NCBI GenBank assembly: GCA_016946835.1
Contig: JACVTC010000001.1
Coordinates: forward strand, 1,442,501 to 1,506,500
DNA length: 64,000 bases
Direction of reading: 5' to 3'
DNA from: Neocallimastix lanati (nom. inval.)
Taxonomy: Eukaryota > Neocallimastigomycota > Neocallimastigomycetes > Neocallimastigales > Neocallimastigaceae
Part shown: positions 21,366-37,200 of the stretch, piece after piece
Position numbering within the stretch: position 1 is the stretch's first letter
How the letters are laid out: every line of letters begins with the position of its first letter
Translations under genes and position numbers: made by a program
The notes under the pieces: model-generated
Told to the model about the DNA's origin: nothing
The model's database searches: none
Seen by the model: only the letters and a program-made list of their open reading frames with translations

Positions 21366-23788
21366 AAAAGATCAAAATTGGTTTGATATTGTAATAAAAT
21401 CATATATTGAAGAAGCTAAGTATTTATAATATGATTAAGGTAATAAATCATTTATTTATTTGATATTTAAATGTCCTCTTTTTTCAAATATTAATTTGAA
21501 ATATTTCTATATTATCAAAGACTAGTAAAATTTGAAAATTTTTCACCATATAGGCTGTATGTTGTCAAATTTCATAAATATTAATTCTTTGTATTATTAT
21601 ATCATGGTAATTTTGAAATATATTTTCATTCTATTATATTAACTTTTTTTTTTATAAAATTTATTTTTAATATCATTCTATTTTATTTATATTATTTTTA
21701 ATATATTTTCAAACTTTTCTATTTAATTTAAATTTATAAATATTTAATAAATATTTTGTATAGAATGTATTAAATATATATAATAAAATATATAAATGAA
21801 AAATTCCAATTTAAACCTTTTTCATTTAAACTAGAAAAAAAAAAGAACAATTTCACAGTTTTATAATGTGAATATAAGTATAAAATAACTATTACTATAC
21901 GAAGTTATTAAAATGTAGATAATTGTTTCAATTGCTATCATTTTTTGTAAGAAAGGTGATTAATTTTTCTTTGATTGAGAAAATTATCTGTTTTACTTTC
22001 TTCATATGATAGATCAAGATTTTATTTTAGTTGGAGACAAAGAAAGGAATTTATCTTTTATTTTAATTAAATCAAAGAATATCTTTATATGATCTTTCTT
22101 GGTTGAAATTCAGTTTAAAGTAAGATATACCTTAATATTGAGAACAAAGAATTTTATATAAAACTTTTAGAGTGTAATGCTTTGTATATAGTTAGATTAG
22201 TTGATTACATAACCAAAACTATTAGTAGTACTCTTTATGTATTTAATATTTTTTAAAATTTTAAATGCGTCTATAGAAAATCTTTTTGAACTAAAAGAAT
22301 CAATACTATATGGATATAGCTTCCATTAGTAGATTACTAGTTCTTTTGCTCTCACAATAAAACATAAAAATATAATTATATGATAATAATTATGTTGATT
22401 TTGGGGATTCTTAGTAGAAAACAAATTATCTTGGTTTAGAGTATATTATATTTATTTATTTTTTATTTTTTTTTTATTATTATAATTCAATATTATGAAT
22501 TTTCATTTTAAATTGTTATATATATTTTTTATAAATGATATATCTTATTAATATCATGAAAAATAAATAAAAAAATACTGCATTAGTTATAACTCATAAT
22601 AATATGAAATGAATTCTAAATTGAGAATTGAATTAACCGATTTCATATATATTCTGATGCAATATCATAGTTATTCTAATGTTATTTTAATTTATTCACT
22701 TTCATTAAAGAATAAATTTACAAATTTATAACAAATATAATAATAGTTTCTGTATAATTTCAATAATTATAAGACTATTATAAATAAATAACGAATCTCA
22801 TATTGTAATCTATATAAAATTAATTTATATATACTTCATTAATTTTTAATCTAATTAATTAAACTACTTTGGTAATATATATATATACATTTTTTTTTTT
22901 TTTTTTTTTTTTTCTTCTATAAATTTTAGTTGTATAGTAATTTGTATTTTGTTAAATATAATAAAAATATCTTTTGGATAATTGATTTTCAAATTTTCTA
23001 TACAATATAAATTGTAAATTACTTTTATTTGAATTTAATACAATGTTATATTTAAGTTTGTACTTATATATATATATTTATAAATAGAATAATACTTTAT
23101 TATATTTATGATTGTACTTTTATATATATATATATTAATAAATGATTAATACTTTATTATTTATTTGTATAATAATATTTATATAAAATTTTATAATATT
23201 GATAAAAATGATTTATAAAAATGATTTAATTATAAAACAAAAATTTAATAAAAAATTAGAGATAATGTAACTATAAATAAAACAACATCAACAACAAAAA
23301 TAAAATTTATAAATTGATAATAGATATAATTATTATTTTTAAATTTATATCATTAACACATCTATTTTATTTTTTCTTATTTAAAAATTATTAATGCTTT
23401 TTTAATAACTTTTATTACTATTATTACTATTATGATTATGATTATTATTATTATTATAATGATGTTATTGTTGTTCTTGTTTAAAATTTTATTATGATTT
23501 ACATAACAAAAATATAATATGAAGAAAATAATATAAAGTGATACTGATTGTATCTATGTCAATATAATTTTTGCGATAGAAGAATAGAAAGAACAAAAAA
23601 GGAAAAAAAAAGAATAAAATATATGAAATTAAAAAAAAAAAATACTTTCTGATGTATAAAAAAAAAAGAAAAAGAAAAAGAAAAAAGAATTAAAATTATT
23701 TTATAGTCTATTTCATTGTAGTATTATTAATAATAATATTATTATTTTTATCATTATTATTATTATTATTATTATTATGATTATCATA
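21366..23788. other. Intergenic, with possible eroded repeat remnants
   Basis: Between about 21860 and 22420 the base composition is less extreme, and short coding-like stretches occur on the + strand (for example MIDQDFILVGDKERNLSF at about 22003). They are cut by stops within 30 codons and I cannot assign them. 22890-22915 is a poly-T. 23400-23470 and 23700-23780 are ATT-rich simple repeats, the latter at the 3' end of the GPCR gene. Confidence 0.5.
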
Positions 23789-25820
23789 TTAATCATAATG
23801 ACTATTATTAATATTGTTAATAGTAGTAGTACTAGTATTATCTGTTGCAAAATGATAACTTAAAATTTTTGATTTGAAAACAGGTAGTTTATTTAAAGAT
23901 TTTGAAGTTTTATTATCATGCTCAGGATCATCAATTTCAAATGTTTTTAATACATCAACTACTTGTGAATTATTATTATTATTAAATAATTTATCAACTA
24001 ATTTATCTTCCATTGTTTTTTCCTTGTTTGACGCATAAAACCATATTCTAATTATGAATATGTAGGTGTGATTTGTTATTATGAATAACAATATTACACA
24101 TGTATGTAAAGAATAATAAATAACATAGCTATTTATACTTATGAAGCTCAAGATAAGAAATAATAATAACAATACTCCATCTAGACCCATATTGATAGTG
24201 AAAGCTCTTATATCATTAGAAGTTTCCTTAATATTCCATTCTAAAAATAATAAAAAGATTATACATAAATAAATAATTACTTTTGTTGAAACTTGACACC
24301 ATAAAATAAATCTTCCAAAAGTTTCAATTAATTTACATTTACTAAAATTTCTGCTATTTTCATTATATATATTTTTAAGAGTAAATGGTGAAATAAATAA
24401 TAATATATTAAGCAATATTTCAATAAAAATAATAGTATATATAAAAAAATTTTTTCTACATTTAATCCATTCTGAATATTTATTTACTTGTGGGAAATTT
24501 ATAATTAATTTATATAATAATGGGATCATAATCATTGTATATCCAACAGTTAACATAGCTTGACATAAATGGCATTTAAAAAGTGTCATTCTTCCGAATT
24601 TTGATACTTCTGAACATATTAAAGATAAAGATCCTATTATATAAATTATCCATAAATCTTTACTTAAAAATTTGAAATATGGTTTAAATTTAGGAATACA
24701 TATGATTACTGTTGAAAAAAGGATTAAAAAAAAGGCAATCATAAAAGAAATAAATATTACTAAACTAAAAAGATTTGAAGTTATTGAAAAATAATAGATT
24801 TTAGTAATATCATTAATTTTTGTTAACGTATCATATGCTGATAAATTTCCATCCAAAAATTTATGAAATAAATTTATAACTTTTACTGAATATGCATCAT
24901 AATTATTGGTTATAAAACTAGGTGTATTAATACTTTGTACTTTTTTTATTAATTGACAATCAATATATAAACAAACTTCATCATCATCATAAAGGCTTGT
25001 TAAACCAGTATACACATGAAATTTTTTTATTATTATATTTTTTTGAACTTTTTCTGAAGTAATAAATTTTAATACTTCTAATGATGCCTTTTTTTTATCA
25101 TTAGATATATATTTACTAATTCCAATATTGAATCCTCTTAAACATGATCCATTTAAATCTTTATTTCTTCCTGGAAATGTTGTTATATTATAATTTGGAA
25201 TTCCATATATGTCCCAATAATTAGAAAATAGTATTGTATTATCTAATAAAATTTTGGAATTGAACGATTCATCTGATTTAAATATTTCATCTATTTATAT
25301 ATAATATAATATATTTAATCATTTTATATTAGGAATAATTATATATATATATTTAAAATAAAATAAGATTAATATTTTACTAGAAGAAAGTGTATTTCTT
25401 ATATCTTTCATCATATTTAACGCATTTATTGAATTTTGACTGATTAATTCAGGAAAAGAAGAGTTTTTATTATCTCTGTAAGAATAAATTAATTGATATA
25501 ACGAACACATTGTATTTTCATCTTCTTCATATATAAATAAGCAATAAAATTTTTATTAATTAGTATATATTTATATATTTATATAAATAATTATAATATT
25601 TATTACTTGGAAAGAAACCATTATAACCAATTATATTGTTGTTATTTAATTGTTGTTCTTTTTGTAAAATATAATTTCCGGTTTCTAAAAGCTCATCCCA
25701 TGATAATGGTATATTTTTATTATATTTTTTTAAATATGAAATATTTGAATACAATACCATATATTTTATAAATATAGGCTTGTTATTTTATATTAGAATG
25801 AGTAGTTATATATAAAATAG

Positions 25821-25859
<39 letters not shown>

Positions 25860-26298
25860 TTATATAATATAAACATACTAATCCAACCCATTTATCATTA
25901 TATATGCAAATTTTAGTAGCGTCTCCTGAAATATATAAATCTAAATGCTCTTTGGATATCCATTCTTTTAAATCTATTAAATAAGGTGAATATCTTCTTG
26001 TATAAAGAGAATCAAAAACATATAAATCGTACTTTTTAGATTTTTTTTTAAGAAGCAAATCAATCGTTGAAGCATAATAATCTCTTCCAAGTGTGGTATT
26101 TTTTTCCGAAAATAAAATAAAATTTAAATCAATATTTAAATTATTTAATTTTGAATAATTATTAAATTCTCTCTTTATTATTGGATATATATCTGAATAA
26201 TTATAGAAGGAAAATACAATTAAATTAACGTTTATAGCATTTAAACATTCTATAAATAATATAAAAAAAGATATAATATCAATAATTTTCATTTTCAT
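23789..26298 (-). CDS. Class C-like GPCR with solute-binding-type ectodomain
   Basis: Hand-built four-exon model on the minus strand: 26298-25879, 25778-25607, 25524-25381, 25290-23789, about 745 residues. Donors are GTATGT, GTAATA and GTAAAA; acceptors end AAG, AAG and TAG; phases 0, 1, 1 close. Exon 1 starts with a signal peptide (MKMKIIDIISFFILFIECLNA). The ectodomain (about 20-340) has the layout of family 1 extracellular solute-binding proteins: YDLYVFDSLYTRRYSPYLIDL, an NDKWVGLP hinge, PLSWDELLETGNYIL, YGIPNYNITTFPGRN. Seven hydrophobic helices follow at about 418-675, with the paired-Cys FKCHLCQA segment before TM3, as in the 7TM_3 (GABA-B/mGluR-like) family. The cytoplasmic tail is Asn-rich. 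The likely role is nutrient or sugar sensing at the plasma membrane; ligand unknown. The third acceptor is ambiguous by one codon. Confidence 0.8.
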
Positions 26299-28152
<1,854 letters not shown>

Positions 28153-28295
28153 GTAATAATAATTAAATGACTCGAGTTTCGTCATCAGTAAAGCAAATAT
28201 AATTCAAGTTTGTATTTATGTTTCCTTTGGTAAACAGCCATTAAAAATTAATATATAGATAAATAAATAATAAATTTTAACTAATGATAATTTAC

Positions 28296-28500
28296 AGTTT
28301 CCAGCTCCTCTAGGATGGCAAGGAGGTGACCCATAGTGGGCTTTACTTTCCCTTGAGGATTGCCTAGAGTGCTTCTATACTGGTGTTTCTTTGTTTATGG
28401 GGGGTTGCGAGAGTCGACGCTGTACCGGTATGGCAGTTAAACATTCACCCATATTATATGGGGGAGACATAAGTCTTCAGTCTATAAAATAAAAAAAAAA
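28296..28500 (+). mobile_element. GC-rich poly-A-tailed island, probable retroelement 3' end
   Basis: About 190 bases of near-balanced composition between simple repeats, ending CAGTCTATAAAAT and an A-run at 28485-28500. This resembles the LINE 3' ends of the 14-21 kb array (CTAGTCT plus A). It contains GAGAGTCGACGCTGTACCGG at 28410-28429, matching the GC-rich terminal box of those LINEs. One frame is open across the whole island except for a single TAG, reading FPAPLGWQGGDP, stop, WALLSLEDCLECFYTGVS, then MGGCESRRCTGMAV, and closing at TAA before the A-run. Interpreted as a 5'-truncated LINE tail or a short non-autonomous (SINE-like) derivative. Confidence 0.6.
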
Positions 28501-28526
28501 TAATAAAAAAATAACTAATGATAATA

Positions 28527-28660
28527 ATAAATAATAAGTAATAAATAATAAATAATAAATAATAATAATAAATAATAAATAATAAATAATAAATAATAAA
28601 TAATAAATAATAAATAATAAATAATAAATAATAAATAAGTAATAAGTAATAAATAATAAA
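28527..28660. repeat. (TAATAAA)n heptanucleotide array
   Basis: Heptamer TAATAAA repeated with a few phase slips and A/G changes. The same unit recurs at 57641-57888 (opposite orientation) and 61517-61710. Confidence 0.9.
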
Positions 28661-29314
28661 AAATAAATAATAGATAATAAATAATAAATTGTAAATAGTA
28701 AATAATAAATAATAATATAATAATAATATTTAATAATATAAAATAATTCAAAATAAATTAGTAAATTTATTATTAACAATGAAGATGAGATTTTATTTGT
28801 ATTATTTACAATTGAAACTTTTGAAATAAAAATTTAAAATACATTATATCAGTTTTGAAAAAATATTTTTTCAAATTCAAAATTATTACAAAGATCTTAT
28901 TAAAAAAAAATAAAATTATTATAAACTTTATTTATTAATATTCCTTTTTTTTTAAAAAAAATAAAAAAAAAAAAAATATTCAATTTTCCTTATTTTGTAA
29001 TACTTAATTAATAAATAATAAGAATTATAATAAATAAAATTCATTAAAAATTACCGAAAGATTTTTAATTATTATAAATTAATATAACTATAGAGATAAT
29101 AGTAATAATATATATAATGTAAAAGGTTACTTCGGATTTTTGTCTATCAAAATTAAAGACTAATTTTTTTTTTTTAAATTATTATTGTAAAATATTTACA
29201 TTGTATATAGTGTATAGAGTTATTTTATATATTTTGATAAAATAATAAAATAATAAAATAATAAAATAATAAAATAATAAAATAATAAAATAATAAAATA
29301 AATAAGAGGGTACA

Positions 29315-31145
29315 ATGTCTGGTGCATTGAGAATACAAAGCTTCAATAGAGAAGAACCATTACCTGGTATTAATGTTTCATCACAAGATATATTGTCATG
29401 TTGTGTTAGAGATCTTTTTTTACATGTAGGCAATATATAAAATAAATATTTAATATATATATATATTTATTTAACAATAATTTTAAATCAATATATTATA
29501 ATTAATATGATAACATTTAAAAGATAAAAAATTATAATGAGAATGAAAATGGAATAAACAAATTTACAAATAATAATAATATAATCGATAGTCCAACAAA
29601 GATTAGAATATCTTTAGAAAAAAATGATAATTTTGAAGAAAATGCTAATAATAACAAACCTAATGAAAAATTATCAAAGCTTTCTAATATATCTAATGAA
29701 GATAAACAAATTCAATTTTCAATTCTTTTACCAAAGCATTATAGGGAATCAAAAAATTGTAAAATCCAGTTTTCCATGGATATGAATATTTGTACTGATA
29801 ATAATCAAATAAATGATATTAGTAATCTTCAGTCAAAAAATACAATTGCCAATTCTGTGTCTTCTGTAAATAGTAATAATAAAATTTCAAGTAATGGATT
29901 AATAAATAAAGAAAAAAACAGTAGAACAAATGTTAAAAGAAGTATAATTGATAATTTAAATAGTTGTGAACCTCTTAAAACAAAAAGAAGCCATAGTAGT
30001 ACTTTAGACAGTAATTCCAGTAAAAATAGCAGATTAAATAGTATATCAAATAATAGAAGTAATAATAATAATAATTATAGATCAAATAGTATATCAAATA
30101 ATAGTAGAAATAATAATACTAATAGTTATGGATCAAATGGTATACTAAATAATAATATAATTAATAGTAAAAATAATAGTGAATTAAATAGTACATTAAA
30201 TAATGATAGTAGTAATAGTAATAATAATATTGCTTTTTCAAACAGTGGCAACAAATTAAATAATGTAACATCAAATAGTATGAATAATAGCAATGAAATT
30301 ATTTCAAATAATAATTATAAAATGAACAGTGTAACATCAAATAGTGTAAATAATAGCAATAGAAGTATTTCAGATAATAACAATAGATTGAATAGTGTAA
30401 CATTGAATAGTAGAAATAGTAGTAATAATAGATTAACAGTCAATAATAGTAGTAGAAGAAATAGTTCTGCTTCATGTAATTCTTCAAATATTACTCAAAA
30501 TAATAATTCTAAAAATTTATCAAGAGGGAGTTCTACAGATAAAAATGAAAGAAATTCTAATTCAAATTCAAATTCAGGTTCATATAGGAATTCTAATTCA
30601 AATTTTATTCTCAAATCATTTAGTTTAACGGATTCATCGTCTTATGATAGAGATGAAGAATTAATGAAAATAAGATTATTAAAAGATGATATAGATAAAG
30701 TAATTGAATATGGAGGTCAAAAAAGAAAAAATTCTAGTTCATCTAACAATTCATCACATAAAGAAAGATCAAACCAATCATCTCAATCTTCTGTTAATAC
30801 AATGCAACAAATATATGATAGAAAAGATAGTATTAATTCAAAACCACCACTTGCAAGTAGCAACAAAAACAGTTCTAATGCTATAAATAATTCAAGTAAT
30901 TATGATAATAATGGTAAAAATGAATATTTAAATGATAATGATGAAGATGTTCTTAAAAATTTATATTTACCAAAGGATAGTAACAAAATTAAATGTAATT
31001 AAATGATATTAATAATTTTATTATTACATTTATATAATTAATATAAATAATTATTATCAAGAAATATTTTAAATTAATATTATATTAAAAAAAAATGGAT
31101 AATTACTTATATTATATTTTTCAACGTAATTTATATATTATTATA

Positions 31146-31217
<72 letters not shown>

Positions 31218-32681
31218 TTTAAATATATAGCTACTCAAGAACTGGAATATAATAATGATGAAGATGAAGATGAACTATATAGTCCTGTGGATGATAAAGA
31301 ATATAATTATATAATTGATTTAATTGAGAATGAATATACTGTAGATGAAAATAATGAGCCAATTAACTCATCAGGATCTAATGAATTAGAAGAATCGCAA
31401 GATAATGATGAAACTGTTTTGAGAAGAGATCCATCAATTGTATACAACGATGATAATAAAGAAAAATTAGAAAGATGTTATTCATCTTCATATGAGCTTT
31501 CGGGTGCATGGAAATATTTTATTATTCCATATATATTAGAGCCTGAAACTAAGATTAATTTTAATAAAGATTGTGTATGTATATGTTAAAATAACTTGTC
31601 ATGTTAAAAGATAGATACAAAAATTATTAAATAATAAACAACAAAATCCAAAATAACAAAATAAATTAATGTATTTTTTTATTATATGAATATAAATAAT
31701 TGATAAATTAAATTAAATACCATAAATAATAGACTTCAAGAGTATATGATGATTTTACAACAGAAGCTAAGATAAAGGTATATAATATACATATATATAT
31801 ATAGTATTAAATTATACTATTTTTTATTATTTTTTATATTATCTTTTATTAAATTATAAGAACTAAATGTATTTTAAATAAATATTATGTTGTTATGTTC
31901 AATTAATATAAAGGCTTATCATCATTGGGTTAAAGTGATGTTACCAGAGTATAGCTCATTTATATCTCATCATTCTTTGCAAACAGTTTGTGCTCAAAAT
32001 TATATTATTGCTGCGTTAATAGAAGTAATAAATTAGACTTTTTATAAATATTATAAAATGATTATTATATATATTTGAATTAATATAAATTTAATTGTTA
32101 ATAATGTAAAATTTTCATAAATATTACTATAACAGAAAATGTCATTCTTTAGAATGGCAGAAGAGGACCCAAATCCAATAATTAGAGAATCGCCACAATA
32201 TAATATTGAAAGACTAGATATTTGCTTACAGTATATAAAAAATATAATGGATCTCCCAATTGCGGTCACTCCATATGGTATTATTATATTCAAACATAAC
32301 TTTTTTGGAATAAAACATTATTTTATATTTTTTTTTTTTTTTTTTAAAAAAATAAAAAAATAATTATTAATTATTAATTATTATTGCTATTATTATCATT
32401 AATATAAATATTTTTATTATTAATATAAAGATCTCCATCTTGGAAAATTAGCATCAGTATTTTCATTATTAACGCAATTAATAAGATATTATAAAAGAGG
32501 AAAAGAAATAAAAGATAGTGGAAATTCAAGGAAAGAAAAAAGTTTAAATACGATAGAGGAAGGTGAACAAGAAGATGATGAGACTAATGATAATTATAAA
32601 ATAACAATGAACTCTAGTAATGACAAAATCAGAAAAATTTCAACATCATCATATTCAGATAGAAACAATTTTGAACAATAA
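29315..32681 (+). CDS. Calponin-homology-like domain protein with long Asn/Ser linker
   Basis: Hand-built seven-exon model: 29315-29425, 29524-30994 (a donor at 30979 is equally possible), 31231-31574, 31733-31777, 31914-32024, 32136-32277, 32431-32681, about 824 residues. All phases close and donors are GT-type (GTAGGC at the first is weak). Residues 1-37 (MSGALRIQSFNREEPLPGIN...) are of unknown function. A very Asn/Ser-rich linker of several hundred residues follows, then an acidic segment. The last 180 residues read like a CH domain: HHWVKVMLPEYSSFI, then NYIIAALIEKMS, then YNIERLDICLQYIKNIMDLP, then DLHLGKLASVFSLLTQLIRYYKRG. This is the W..LP / L.. LIE / NI..CL.FI / D...GKL..V..LL..L.RY pattern. 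CH domains usually bind actin or signalling partners; the function here is not known. Intron 2 contains an ATT array (31149-31216). Confidence 0.6.
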
Positions 32682-33242
32682 TTTTTCACAGTAATAAAAA
32701 TAATAATAAAGTATAAAATTATATCAATGTATAAAATATATAAAAATATATTGATACAGTTTTATATATATATCTTTTTTTAAATTTTATAATAATTTTA
32801 CATATATACTAGCATTTTTTTTATTAATATATTACAATATTCATACAGTTTTATTAGTATTATTTGGACTTTTTTTTTTTTTTTTTTTTTTGATAAATAT
32901 CATCCACAATTTTTTTTTCTATTTCGTTAATATATTACATTAATTGATTTTAATATACAAATGAAGTTTGTATTAATAAATGATATTTAAATACAGAATT
33001 TTAATATTATTCTTAACTATTAATTTCAAAGTCAATTTCATTATTTTATTATTTATAAATATGTATATATGTTTTTACAATTACTTGAAATGCATGTATA
33101 TAAATTTCAACGAAATGAAATCATTCATATTTATTACAATAAAAAAAATAAAATTTAAATTTAATTTATATATATATATTTTCATTATTATTATCATAAT
33201 CATTATCATCATCATCATCATCATCATTTTTATTATTATTAT

Positions 33243-33307
<65 letters not shown>

Positions 33308-33857
33308 TATATATATATTCAATGTAAAAATGATTAATATATTTTCACCATTTTTTATTTTCCCTTTTTTTATTATTATTTCTTTATTATATTATATTGC
33401 TTATAGTATAATTTTTTTACAGATTAATATTGTAAATATAGTTAATAACAATAATTGCTTTTCAAAACTTTATAAGAAAAATAAAATATGAGACTTTGTA
33501 AAATATATATATCGGTTTTATTCAAATAATTTTATATTTTTAATTATATATTTAATATCTATTTTTATGTTTATTTCTTTTTTTTTAAGTTTTTTATTAT
33601 TAAATATTATATTGTAATTTTATTATTAATTTATTATAGGTATGAACAAAATATATATAATTATATATATTATAAAATGATGTTATTTTTAAATAAATGA
33701 TGCTTAACAAATATTATTGCTATGAATATTATAATAATAATTATAATTGTAATTCTATTTTGGTATTAAAATTGTATATTCATATTTTACTATTAATATT
33801 AAATTAATTTAAATATCCATTATATATATATTTATTATTTATTATTATTATTATTAT

Positions 33858-33899
<42 letters not shown>

Positions 33900-34208
33900 G
33901 CTAATATTATTTAGTTATATATGTATTATATAATTTGGCTTATAAGTATTAATTTTTTTTGTCATATTTTATTCTTTATTATTTTTATTGTAATTTATAT
34001 TATATTTTTTTTTTTTTTTAAAAAAAGTAAAAAAAAATATTAAAGATTGGAATAGTAAATAGTTTAATAAAACAACAAAAAAAGTATGATACATATATAT
34101 TTTATGCTTATATATATATATTTGTCAAATTTGATTCTTTTCTTTTCTTTTTTTTTTTTTATTTTATTTTACTTTATTTTATATTTATATATATATATAA
34201 AAGATCAA
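32682..34208. other. Convergent intergenic region with T-tracts
   Basis: Lies between the 3' ends of two convergent genes. Holds an ATC/ATT microsatellite and a 55-base poly-T (about 33190-33300) and a second T-tract near 33861-33898. No gene seen; the Ile/Phe-rich open frame at 32980-33306 is a translation of these repeats. Confidence 0.65.
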
Positions 34209-37200
34209 TTAATAGTCTCTAGTAACTTTACCATGATCTCTATGAATATTTGTTGAATGACTACCAGTAAGAGAATTTAGTGTCATTGAAATTTTTCTTT
34301 TCATTTTTAATGGAAAACGTTTTTTTGAATTGGGTGAATATTGTGCACTATGGCAATTTTCATCACCTCCACTAGATAAAGTATAATATGAATCTTCTGG
34401 AGAGGCTACTGGTGAAGATGCCACTGATGAATAATTATTAGTACCTCCTTCAACATTAGTAAATATTTTTATAAAATGATTACTTCTAGTTGAATTTTGT
34501 CTAGAAACATTTACGTTTTTATTTTTTTTATTAACTGGATTATTAGTGTGATTATTCATTAAATTTAAACCTTCCGTTAGTGATATCAAATGATCGCTTT
34601 CATCTTCTTTCGAATTTTCATTATTATTATTATCAGATTCTATCATATTATGGTGACTATTTATGATATTTGAACTATTTGAATGTAAAGAATTTGAACT
34701 ATTGGTATTAAGTGAATTTCGTGAATTAGCATTTAATTTATTTGATGAAATGTTTAATTCGTTTAAAGATGAAGCATTTAATTTATTATTGGAAGCATTT
34801 AATCTACTATTGGAAGCACTTAATCTACCATTGGAAGCATTTAATTCTAAAAGTGAATGATTGGAATAGACACTCTTACTTTCGTAATCTTCCAATTTAT
34901 AATTATTATTATCATTATTATTATTGGGAGAAATATATATTGATGATGATGCTTTTTGATTAGTATTATATAAATCATCAATAAATGGTGAATACTGATT
35001 GAGTGACTTTTTGTTAATGGTATTTTGCCTTTTAGTGGTATCTTTCTTATTATATTGCGTTGAAAACCTTCTAATAGTAAATAAAATATTTTGTAATGAG
35101 TCATCCATTTCACTTTTAGTATATTCATCTGTGAGATAATTACTTAATTCTTTCTTTATATGACCATTATATGTTTCAGGTTCTTTATTACCTTTATCCA
35201 GTTCTTCCTCACTTTTATTTAATACATCATATAGGGACACTTCAGAATTATTTAATATTTTTCTAATAGATTTATCTTCTGAAGATATTTGATAGTTAAA
35301 TAAGTCTTTCCTATATTTAATATGTATATTAGATATATTTTGAACAATATCTAGCATCTTTTTATCATCGGGATCATTTTTACTAAAACAAGATTTAGAG
35401 TTACTTCTGTAAAATCTATAGAGCTTTTCATATTGACTACGAACATCATATTCAACTATGGCATTTTCTTCTTCCTTGTCAGGACTAATAGAAATTGCAT
35501 CAATGAAATATTTCATCTCACTAATATGATTTTTAATAAAATTATTACTTTCACTCATGTGAGGTTCTTTGCTTGCAAATTCCGTTAAATTTGCTAAATT
35601 TTGTAAAATTTTTGCAATTAAAGTCAATGTTCTTGCGGTTACTGGATCAGGATGTTGTTCAGAAAGACCAAATAGTTTTGGTGATAAAATGGCAGGACAA
35701 AAGAAACGTAAGAAAATAAAACCACTAATAGAGAAATATGGTACTACAGTTTCATTTTCAAACGTTTTTGAAACTTCTGTTTTAGTATAACTAAAAATTT
35801 CTTTTAATTTTGATGGACATTTACTAATACTTTGTCGAATGGATTCCCAGAAACTATTAACAAATGCTAATAATTTTTTCCAATGTTTTTTAATATCCTC
35901 CGATTTATCAATTTTTGTAGGATCGACTTCACAAGATTCTTTTAAATTATAAACATTTTGTATTTGTCTTCTTAATGTATTATTTAAATAACGACTACCA
36001 ACTAATTTCATATATTGATCAATTATTTTTGTGGTTAATGAATTACCTCTAAAAATAATATTTGGATCATCTGTATTTTTAATCTCATGTGAAACCAATG
36101 TTTTTATACCATCAATTTCTTTATTTCTATCCATTAATATATACAAAAGTGTTTTCGCAAATTCTTCTCGTTGTTGCACAACATTTCCCAATTTAATGAC
36201 AGGTTCCAATGAAGGTTGTAAAATATAATCTATAAATTCACTATAATCTTCATTTGGTAAAATATGTTCATCAATTAACGTAACACTAACTCTTATAGAT
36301 GAATTGAAATTATCATTATTGGTATTACTTAATGGTATTAATGGTATCCATTCTTCTACTTTTTTATTACTATGTAACTTATTGATTGGAATAACGATAT
36401 GACCAATTTCAGCATCATTACTAACACGATGTTGCTGACATACGACTAAATGGATATTATTTAAGCATGGTGAAACATTTTCAAAGTTAAATTCTTCTCC
36501 CCAGAATGGATTGGTACCAGGTTGTCTTAATGTTTTACCTTGAACAATATCATCAAAAAATATGTATGTACAGAATTCTAAATTCTTTTTCTTTTCATTT
36601 GGACAAAGATTTCTTGCCTCCAAAATAAATAATTTAATACTACGTTTAATAGTATATTTATTTTTATTATTTAAATATTCAAATAAATTATATAAATCAT
36701 CATCCGATGAACTATTTACTGTTGGAATTGAATATTGCGAAATTTTAGAAGGAGAAATATTACTTATGATAGAATAATGACAATTTTGATTAGTTGATTG
36801 TATAGTACCAGAAGAGATATCTTTTGAAAAGTTATCAATATTCTCATCTGATGTAGAATTAAATAAATTGATATTTTTCGCATTATTTTTAATTAACTTA
36901 AAGAATGAAGAATCCTTTTTTATTGTATTTCCTGTACTAATTTCTGAACTAGTTTCTCTTTTCATATTAGTATTGTTTAATAGTTTAGAAAATTCAATAA
37001 AACTAGTACTATATCTATTTTGTCTTTTATCTTTACCATGCTCATGAAATACTTGTACAAATGATGTATTTTTTGATGGTGTTAAGGGAGTTTGGTCATC
37101 ATGTTGATTTGACGTTACAAATGATTTTTGAGATTCCACTGGGGATTTACAAAGAATTTTAGTAAGAGATAATTCAGATGTATTTTGTGAAGACTTTCCA

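Noticed and set aside
28477-28779. Minus-strand open frames of Tyr/Leu/Ile repeats
   Set aside because: They translate the TAATAAA heptamer array and have no gene-like composition.
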